From Filosporella fistucella (Eukaryota; Ascomycota; Leotiomycetes; Helotiales), in NCBI GenBank assembly GCA_030077755.1, contig JAQJZZ010000008.1, positions 2,356,001 through 2,420,000 on the forward strand: a DNA stretch of 64,000 bases, given 5' to 3'. Shown here in pieces: positions 55,517 through 64,000 of this stretch (positions are counted from its first letter, which is position 1; each line of letters opens with the position of its first letter). Below the pieces are notes generated by a model that saw only the letters and a list, made by a program, of their open reading frames with translations, did no database searches and was not told the origin of the DNA. A program made the translations under genes and the position numbers.

Positions 55517-56780
55517 CTACGCCGCAGAAACAATCACTTGACAACCATCTGCTGCATTCGTCACCTCAGATCCCTGAATACACCATCGGCACTTCACCCA
55601 TTCATACCTCGCTGTTTCCGAATGATACGTTGGCAATTGCCCAACGAAGCAATTCCTAACGCTGGTTAATGGTCGGTGTTGGGGGCCAGAGAGTACATAT
55701 GCTACAGGCATTATGAGGGCCCGTGAATCCGTGACAACCCAACCCACTAACTGTTAAGTCTGGCGCCTGGAATACAAACCATCAACGGTTTTTTCTTTTC
55801 TCCTGCAAGATGCATCACGTCTCATGGCTTGATGGCTTGAAGCCACGGCGGGCCGGGTGTTCTATCTTCCTTTTCTGCCAGGCCACTTACTCCTAGTAAA
55901 TAGCATATGTCCAGAAAAGGGGTACGAACAAATTACGCTCTGATATCATTTATGCCTCTAACAAAGAACATGCTGAAACAGGATTCTGCTTTGCTCTGAA
56001 GGAGGTTCTCGTAAGAGAGAGCCAATCTGTGGATGGGAATCGTGAGAAGCATACTCGAAGTAGATCCTGATTCCCCATTTCAGACATACACCGTATAGCG
56101 TATCCCTACCCAGTCTTCATTCCCACCGCGATCGACATCCTCAAGCACACAGCACGATCCCATCAAATTGTCTGCCGATGTTCCAAGATGACCCTGTCTC
56201 GAGCCAGGCCACCCATATCCTTAGCCAAATCCAAATGAGTAATAGAAGGTTCTTTCCTGACAAATGTACCTATTTGAATTATAGATCAGAGGAAGTGTTA
56301 TGCAAATCATATCACATCAAATGGAATGGGTTCAGCCTTCGGATTCGGCTGGGTAGATACTGTAGAAGGTATGCGAAGGGGAGGGGGTGATTGGTTCAGA
56401 ACTACGACGAGTATTCTAGCACAGACATGCGCAGCAAGAACAGCAGCAGAAATAAACGGTAATGCGACAGTGATGAAAGTGGCTTTACCAGCCCAGATTT
56501 CTGGTTCCATTTTCACGAGAATATTGTTGATCAGAATATCTTAGCAAGATATCAGATGATCGACTTTGATTTACGTATAGAGAGATAGAGTTCTTTCCTG
56601 ACGTTGGGAGAGATGGACCCAAGAGGGTGGTTGGAGAGAACAAACTTCTGACTGTACGTGCGGAGTTCCAATTGTGGATGGGGTTGACGGAGAATTGGGG
56701 ACTGGGTTCGGGGTTAAGCGTCGGGTTCGGAGTTGGGAACGTTGTACATTAGGTAAGGTATCTTGTTCCCTAATTTCCAT
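55517..56780 (-). CDS. possible multi-exon gene, structure unresolved
   Basis: The ATG at 56780 has a good context (GAGCCATGG) and is preceded by a C/A-rich leader with a TAAATAAA-like element, as in real fungal genes. It opens MEIREQDTLPNVQRSQLRTR and a Pro/Ser-rich stretch up to about 56583, with candidate donors GTACAG, GTCAGG and GTAAAT. Further down, 56516-56307 encodes a hydrophobic membrane-like segment (WAGKATFITVALPFISAAVLAAH) in one frame, while other frames of the same stretch also look coding. A last piece at 55747-55517 (SVRNCFVGQLPTYHSE, WCIQGSEVTNAADG) could be the 3' exon. No exon chain satisfied all frames, so the product is undefined. Confidence 0.3.
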
Positions 56781-58208
56781 GGCTCTAGCCAGTGTTTGGT
56801 AGTGTGATTGAGTTTGTGAGTCTGTGTGCGTGCGTGTAGTACGTGCGATGGAAATAAGGACGGGAGTAACGGGACGGAGGTACTACCTTTATTTACCTAG
56901 ACTCCGCTTCGTAGGGCAGAGGGCAAGAAATAAACATAGACACAGATACCAAAAACAGACGAAATGAAATATCTAGCAGCTTGGGGTCCAAAACCCTGAT
57001 ACCTGATACCTTGATACAGTACTAGAGTACAAAGCAGATTGGATGCCAAGAAAGGAAATCAAATAGCAGCCACACACTAAAGCAGCATCATCCTTCCCTC
57101 ACGTCGTTTTCCTATTCGTCTGAAATACGACAGGAGCACAGGGCAAGGATACCTTAAGTACACTTGGAACAGCGATGCAGAGCGGCCGACAGGCGCTCGT
57201 AAGGCTGGCACATTAAAGACAGTTAATACATCCGTTTTGGGATTCGGGGCTGTGCACTGTGCAGCGATCCACTTTAGAGTTCTGTCTCCACTTTATGCTT
57301 GCCATTTGACATATGCCTGCCACCAGCTCATCTCATCTATGGTATCGAGGGTATCATGTAATTCATCTGAGCTCTCTCCGCAACTTGACTGGATTAGATA
57401 GCACGATACTGGTCTTCCCAGCGTAAAATCACTGATCTGCAGCGGTGAAGCTGCTTGTCAATCAATTGTGATTATCACTTTACTACCGTATACTGCCACC
57501 ACCAAAGACCATATCAACCACCCCCATCAATCCATTCAAGCACCCCAAAACACATCATACACATCCCCATCGGGTATACGCAGAAATTCGGCGTTCAGAA
57601 TCATATCCCTATCCACATCCATCTCCACTCCTCCCACGTCCCATTTCCCTCCTTCTCCACCCTCAAAAACAAACACTCATGCACAGCACAAGCACCATCA
57701 AGCCATCTCCGAACACCACCTCTTCAGCCTTACGAACAACCACACCGGATTTGCGGACAGCCCGATACACACCTGATTGGTCGGATATGTCTTTTCCTGC
57801 TTAATGAGTGGAGGAGGGGGGTACTGGTCGGCGGTGAAGGGGAAATCTGGCTGTGTTTCTGCCTACAGGAGAGTGGAACGTGACATTTGTTGGTGTGGTG
57901 GTATTACCGTATGGCTTGTCTGTGCTTTCTAGAAGGAAAGGGTGATGATGCGGGCTTGCATGCTTTTGGTGGGAAACACGTGTAGGTACGGAGGTACCTA
58001 TGATACTTACAACCTTGGCGCTTTTTCTTCAGGGAAACCGTTTTCCTAATTGAGGGTTGATTTGAGTGGATATATCCTATCATTATTATTGAATATAGTA
58101 TCAATTGAACTGCAAATCATTCTCATTTATGCTATTATTTCCTACCTATTATTCTTCATTTCCGATAATTATCAATCATCAAAATATAAATAATACCTTC
58201 ACTTACTA
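56781..58208. other. gene-poor, C/A-rich
   Basis: Includes the leader and promoter of the locus starting at 56780 and a strongly C/A-rich stretch (57490-57740) whose open frames are products of its composition. Nothing else is recognised. Confidence 0.45.
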
Positions 58209-58436
58209 ATGACTCGCAAAAGTACCTCCCTTCTTTATCAAGTCACTCACCTCGCTTCTCGTTTTCCCACCCAATCAAAACCTTCCCCTCCAAAATCCCC
58301 TTTCCCACTACCCAAAAATTCCCACTACTTCGCTCCAGGACCATGGATCAAGCCTCCTCAGCCTTCCCTCGTTCCAGAACCAAAGGATGTATATCTCCTT
58401 CCCATTACTACATATCCCTCTACCCTAAGCTCTTAG
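58209..58436 (+). CDS. possible 75-residue Pro-rich protein
   Basis: An ATG frame of 75 residues (MTRKSTSLLYQVTHLASRF, then Pro/Ser-rich, ending KDVYLLPITTYPSTLSS), preceded by an AAATATAAATAAT element and a CT-rich leader. It has a basic amphipathic start that could suit mitochondrial targeting. No homologue is recognised, and its proline content partly reflects C-rich DNA, so it may not be a gene. Confidence 0.25.
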   Translation: MTRKSTSLLYQVTHLASRFPTQSKPSPPKSPFPLPKNSHYFAPGPWIKPPQPSLVPEPKDVYLLPITTYPSTLSS

Positions 58437-61400
58437 CTCTACCTGTGCTATCTAAAGCAGCTTAAATCCACCCTGTCGATCACTCATTCACTTCCCTATC
58501 GCAAGAACATCCAATGGGAAAACAGCTCTCGTACTTTTGTATGTTTTTAGTTCAAGTATCTACATGACGAGGGAGACCTAGCTTCGGGTTCGCATTCACG
58601 GGTATCTTAGGTTGACATTCACACTATCTTAGGTAGTTACTGAAGGTAAGCTAGGGAGATGACACTAGATAGATGAAGTTACTGTAGCGCGGATACCCTT
58701 TCTTTCCCTCTCCCTTCACTATAGCAGAATTTTATATTATTTCAATGATCTGAGCATGATGGAACCGTTTAGGATACTCACATCGTTTAATTTCCACGGA
58801 GGAGAGTGGAGTATACGCCGAGAAGGGACGTGCTTGTGCTCGTGCGTTACGTTGAAGATTTTGTACAAGGAGAGGTAGGTACCGAACTGGCGAATGGGAA
58901 TAAGCGATGTAAGCAGGGATTTTGTGATGGAGAAGGTGGGTTGTGATGAGTTGTCTTTGATGAATTAGGGATTTTTACATATTGTGAGAAATGTGGGAGG
59001 TAGAGGTGAGGATTAGGGAGATAGATAGGAAAGATTTTGGGGTGAGAAGCTAACATAGGTAGGATAGTAAGCGAGATGTTAATTTTGAGAAGTGTAATAG
59101 TATTGTTTTTCTATAGTAATAAATCGCTTAAATTTGCATGTTAAACTCTATGTGAGAAAGATGAATTATTGATTTTGAGTATTATAGCAATGAATTGGAA
59201 TCCTCCTCTTAATTCCCAACTCCGAGATTCTCTTTCCTAATACCTAGTTTCTAATCCCAACTCCAGAGTCCTAATCCCGTTCCGAATTCCCAACACGAAA
59301 ACCAACAACTCTAACCGCGGGAGATGATCCCTCTCATCCTCACCCGCACCAACACTGTGGATCTCAAAACCCAGTATCCACATCCTCGGAAAATGGAACC
59401 AGTCAGATATACAAATTCATATGTTCTGAAAAGGCTTTTAAGCTTCCCTTCGAATATATATATTTATATATATATATATTTTAGAAAAGTTCCATTTCTA
59501 CAATAAATTTACTTACTAGAATCAGAATATATTTCTATCCAAATACCCATCATTGCCATCTCACATTTTTAGAACTTTCTTGGTCTATTTTCAAGCTAAA
59601 AGGAGGGAAAAAAGAAAAAGCAATATACGTGATTTCCCTCGCCAAATTCTTCAGCTCTTCAAAATACCTAATCTGTCTTTAAACCATAAATTATATCTCA
59701 CATCTCAAACCCATCCACTTTCACCAAACAGTCTCCTCTAAAGCATACACTAAAAACCTCACCACCACTCACTTCCCATACCCTAATCAAATCCCTTCAC
59801 AACCTACCTCGTCAAATCTACACTCATCTCATCTGCACCTCAGCCTTCCACCCCACTCCACCAACTACTCCATCAGCGCTTAAACACCGCTTCCTCTCCT
59901 CCTCCCCTCGCCCAGCCTAGGAAAAAAAACTCCATACCCGAGCTAGCGCGTAAGATAACCAATTACATACCTATTCTCTCCATCTCTTTGTCACGAAAGT
60001 GAAGTGCGTGAAGTCTCCACTTTATGGGCTGAGTCGCTTTTAAGTGCGCAGGTACAAGTACAAGTGTACAAGGGAGTAGGGAACTCCGCTGCTGTGCTGT
60101 GCTGTCGGCTTGGAGGACGGAGTGGGTGGGGTATGTGGTGAGAAGTTTATTTGTTTGCTTGGTGTACGGAGTATGGTGAGGTTAGGGAGGGGATGGAAGG
60201 ATGTGATAGCAGGGAGGAAAGAGAGATGGGGATTGGATGATTGATGGACTGGGGTTAGAGTGCTAAAGGGCTGAGGGAGTGGATGAATAGATGGATGGAT
60301 GGCAGGGCTTAGAGAGGGAATAGGAAGGGGCTTGGTGTGGAAGGGGAAGGAGTATGGATTTGGGGTTTAGGGTAATGGGAATGGAAATGGATATGGAAAA
60401 GGGGTTGTCACCGAGACGAGACGAGGGGAGGAAGGATGAAGTGAGTGAAGGCAAGTAATTACCCAACAAAAGATGAAAGTGAAATAAAATTACAACCCAT
60501 CCATCCATCCCATCATCCACACCACATACTAATTCAAGACCCTACCTACCTTCCCCCTCAAAACAATCCCATCTCAAACAACCGACCCGAAGCCGAGCAA
60601 GCAGCTCACTTAACATCCATACCCAACAAAACGTCACAATCCCTAACAGAAACAGCATAGCATAACACAGCGCACGGCACAACAGTTCCAAGCCTTGTAT
60701 ACGGGCTTAGAGAGCCGGGTCTCATCCGCCTCGTACTATCAATGAAAGAAGAACCCGAGATGAAGATCTCAGGATCTGATTTGAGGAGGTGAACGAGCTA
60801 AGGGAGGGATATGAATGTGAAAGTGAAAGTGAAGTGCTGCTTTAAGTTGAGAGTGTTTAGGGTAGTAAGAGATGAGAGACGAGGAGAGGTAATCTCGGTG
60901 TATGAATGCATTGATTGATACAGGTGAAAGGGAAGACTTGGAGAGGAATAGCCTCAGGTTAGGATATGATGGGATAGAATAGGGGTATGTATGTCTGAAA
61001 ACATACTCAAGATACGAGGACCAGTCGTACAATCAGTCCATATAGCAGAATCTTCAGCGCACACACCCAAGTAATGGCTTTCCCACCCCCCAAACCCGCT
61101 CATCTGCATCACCCAACGTTAAATTCTCCGATAAGGCGTCAGAAATTTCGGTCAGATAGGCAGGACCACCGTTTTCTTTTCTCCTGCAGCTGACGCCTTG
61201 GGAGCAGCGGGATAATGGCGCCGCTGTCACAGCGTGAGGGAGGGGACAAGCTTTGTTTGCTTTTGATAGGTTGGGTGTGGTGCGTTTGTGTGATTAATGA
61301 GGCCCGAGAGAATGGTTGCCACATGCCTCTTGAGATGTAGAAGATAGGAGTAGTGTGATAGGATGGTTTACTGTGTATAGGGCTGGCTGGCTAGCATGGC

Positions 61401-64000
61401 TTGATGGATGGATAGCATTAACCTGATCTCTTCATTGCATTGACATAAGAAACACTGCCTCAGGATAATTAGGAATCCTTAGCTAGCTTCAAAGGAATGA
61501 GGTATTGGATGTAGACTCGCCACGAGAGAGCTGATGATGGGTCTAAGGAGAGATGTTCCAGAAAGCCGAGCAAGAGCGTGATTTGAAAGAGAGATACCTA
61601 TAAAAAGGTAACTGACAAATCAGTCTTAACGCGTAAAGAGCGTCGGCTCTGCTTCAGCCTTCAGGGGCAAGCTTGCCGCCTTTCTTTAGCGGGTCGGCCG
61701 CGAAGAGGGAGGAATGGATTCAGGGGAGAAGGTGGGAATCGGGATTTGGGTGGCATTGTTGTCACTTACTAGGACTAAATTCCAGGAAGATATTATCCTA
61801 GTGATGAGAATTCCAAAATAATGATAAGAGGAAATTTGACAAATAATTAAACGGCCGTATAATGCTTCACCGCAACTAGGCGGAGAACTGATGTTGCTTG
61901 TGATAATCGCCGAAGGGTATCGGACAGAATGCGTTCTAGAAGGGATGCTGTACTCAGCGGCAGTGGCACTTGATACACCGCAGCCAGTCTCTCCACTCCC
62001 ATCTACGCCCTCCACAAGACGCCACTCATCATGGCAGAAACCTTCTACAAGCCTTCCGGAATACCCTCACCAACAGCTCGGTGCTCGCAACGTGGAGACT
62101 AGGCCTGGTAGTCATCAACCAGCATCATCTCATGCGATTCCCAAACTGCGGTCCTGTCCAGGTAAACGCAAACCCGATGGCGGCGGAGATGTGCGTCTGT
62201 CGGTCGTAAGTTTATGCCTGTATTAGGAAGAAGATGCCCATGAAAGGGTTGCTTGGTGCTGGTACAGGTGTCTGATAGGTGTCTGGTACAGGTGTCTGGT
62301 ACAGAACGGTGATATCGAATGAGTGCTTGGCGAGAGTCACACTGGTCGGGTAGGGCTGAGTAGGTGAGGGCCAGTTTCTGTCGAGCTTAGCTTTCCCCAT
62401 GTGTTGTTTAGGTGGTACCTTGGTAAGGTAAGGTAGGTAGGTAGTGGGTGGTAGGTCAGGTAGCCAGTCGTAGGGACAATCAATCATAATGGAAAAAGTG
62501 TATGTAAGGAGTAAGGTAAACGAACCAGCCAGCCAGCAAGCTCAAACCCCATGTCCTAATGTCCTACCAAATGATGGCAGTAACAATAACAGTCACAGTA
62601 AGGTATTCCGTACAGTACAGTACAGTGCAGTACTGCTACCCGTGTCTGTCTTCCAGCCTCTGCATCTAATCGGTCCTACCCACAAAATCCCCTCATCGTG
62701 CTCTCCGACACTCCATTCCACCCTCACCGTCTCTGCCCCATCCCAAAACCTCGCTAAAATACGATACTCCTCTTCTCATTGGCCAGAACCCCCCTGTCCG
62801 ACCCATATCGACCCCAAATGCACTTTGAATGCGCGGTGAAGAGACAGCAAGCAGCACGATGATCGGGATCGGGTTGCGTGAACTAGGGGCCTGGTCTGGC
62901 AGGCAAGGCAAGCAAGGCACCCATGTAATTTACTGCGGGTGTCGTAATCCAGGAACCAATCGTTAGGATCCGACTATCTTGGTCATCGCCGGGGCAAAAA
63001 TAAACTTATGACAAAGCTCGTGCGGGCTTCTGGAAGCTTGGCCTTGGACTTGGGATTTGGAAACTCCTGGGTTGAAGACAGGGTTTGGACTGGTGAAGAG
63101 CGCGAGAGCCGAGGGGTCACTTAGCTTGTTTGGGGATTGAGGGATGATGGGGGCGTCATGGGTATCACGGGTAGAAATGGGATTCCGAGATGGCTTCCTT
63201 GTCTTTGGTTTTAATTGTTCAATGTTCTTGTCCTTGTTACTATCCCAGGATTCACAGATAGAGGTAAAGGGCAGAGACAGCCTGATCAACCATCCAACTC
63301 CTCAAGGCTCATCTCCAGCCTCCTCCTGAATAGCTACCATACCTTACCATACCTACTCTCGGCTATCGCTTCGCATTCGCAAGACAGCGGATATACATCC
63401 ATTTCCATATTCTACCTAACTATTACTCTATACCCTGAAAAATCATATCAATTTGAATGTCAAGGTTAATTCTTAACCATGTATAGGGCAGGACAGGACG
63501 AACGGGATCTCAAGAATTGTTACGAGAGATTGGTTTATGCTACGAGCAGGACTAGAAGATAATGGAAGAATGGATGCATTGGCTTGAATTGTATTATCAA
63601 TCCATTTTCTATTAGGGAAAATAGGGTAGGTAACGAGACCAAATATAACCACTTGCTTGTTAATCAACCAAAATCTATTATTCTACCATTAATCTGCAAA
63701 TATCAAACCACTTCCATTATTCGCTCAACGGGAATATCCATTTAGAGATGGTGTAAACGTAATTTCATGATATTGTGAGAAAGTCCTTATTCTACGTACA
63801 AAGTACAGCCACTAGATATAGTCCATAATTACTCACCATTAATCATTCCCGCACCACCGCTCACTCACGGCCGCATCTACGAACCCATGATGCTGCTATG
63901 CATACATACCCATCTAAATGTAAGAACTTCACGAGAAACCAAATAGTGAAATTCGGGAATCCAGAACTTCAAAACATGAAGAATCCGTCTCGCCGCACCG
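58437..64000. other. gene desert with low-complexity DNA to window end
   Basis: About 5.5 kb without a supported gene. Notable contents are an AT dinucleotide run (59452-59481), CT-rich (59700-59920) and GA-rich (60180-60440) tracts, GGAT/ATCC runs near 60290 and 60500, a GGTA-rich run at 62415-62450, a 13-bp-type tandem repeat at 62259-62304 and a CAGTA run near 62613-62633. A short ATG frame near 62030 (MAETFYKPSGIPSPTARC) has a good start context but ends after 23 codons. Confidence 0.5.
62259..62304 (+). repeat. short tandem repeat, CTGGTACAGGTGT units
   Basis: Units CTGGTACAGGTGT, CTGATAGGTGT, CTGGTACAGGTGT and CTGGTACAGA follow each other, an 11-13 bp imperfect tandem array in non-coding DNA. 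Confidence 0.7.

Noticed and set aside
57455..57883. 142-codon His/Pro/Ser-rich plus frame
   Set aside because: The open frame follows from very C/A-rich DNA with few stop codons; no motif is seen and a second frame in the same stretch is also open.
60290..60512. GGAT run and ATCC run about 200 bp apart as a large inverted repeat
   Set aside because: Both are short simple-sequence tracts. Complementarity follows from composition and no unique arm sequence is shared.

Overview
The window is nuclear DNA of a filamentous ascomycete (Pezizomycotina). Protein-coding genes are split by short spliceosomal introns, mostly 46-140 nt, with GT-AG borders and CTAAC/CTGAC-like branch sites. The gene set includes a HET-domain protein, a PEX20 peroxisomal co-receptor, a cytochrome b5-fused sphingolipid desaturase and a fungal GH36 alpha-galactosidase. 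The overall flavour suggests Leotiomycetes (Helotiales), but that is an impression, not a demonstrated placement. I see no intact transposon, CRISPR array, virus or bacterial element.

Left part (1-17.2 kb): an AT-rich flank with a tRNA-Arg-like gene, a small secreted protein (minus), a five-exon WHI2-like BTB gene (minus), a sphingolipid delta-8 desaturase (minus), a decayed Ser/Thr-rich membrane-protein pseudogene (plus), a GH36 alpha-galactosidase (plus) and an AIF/AMID-like FAD oxidoreductase (plus). The spaces between them carry relic repeats and hairpins.

Middle (17.2-39 kb): a 4.3 kb gene-poor stretch, a KHA1-type K+/H+ antiporter with a GC-AG intron, a secreted protein of unknown function, a mucin-like secreted protein (minus), a 7 kb gene-poor stretch with a promoter-like segment, and a 1,152-residue Ser/Pro-rich, largely disordered protein.

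Right part (39-52 kb): a HET-domain gene, a DAO-type FAD oxidase, a GPI-type sorbosone-dehydrogenase-like protein and a 2-oxoglutarate/Fe(II) oxygenase lie close together and could be an accessory metabolic neighbourhood. They are followed by the housekeeping pair SEC13 (minus) and PEX20 (plus), which share a divergent promoter of about 480 bp.

The last 11.9 kb (52.1-64 kb) holds no convincing long coding region. It is rich in CT/GA tracts, microsatellites and small tandem duplications, with one 5'UTR-plus-ATG signal at 56.8 kb. Such large fungal intergenic spaces often flank developmental regulators, but the neighbour lies outside the window.

Exon structures were inferred by eye from reading frame, splice consensus and family conservation. 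No RNA evidence or database search was available. I did not find a clearly new biological system. The best leads are the decayed membrane-protein gene, the relic repeat pair, the gene desert and the unresolved locus at 55.5-56.8 kb.
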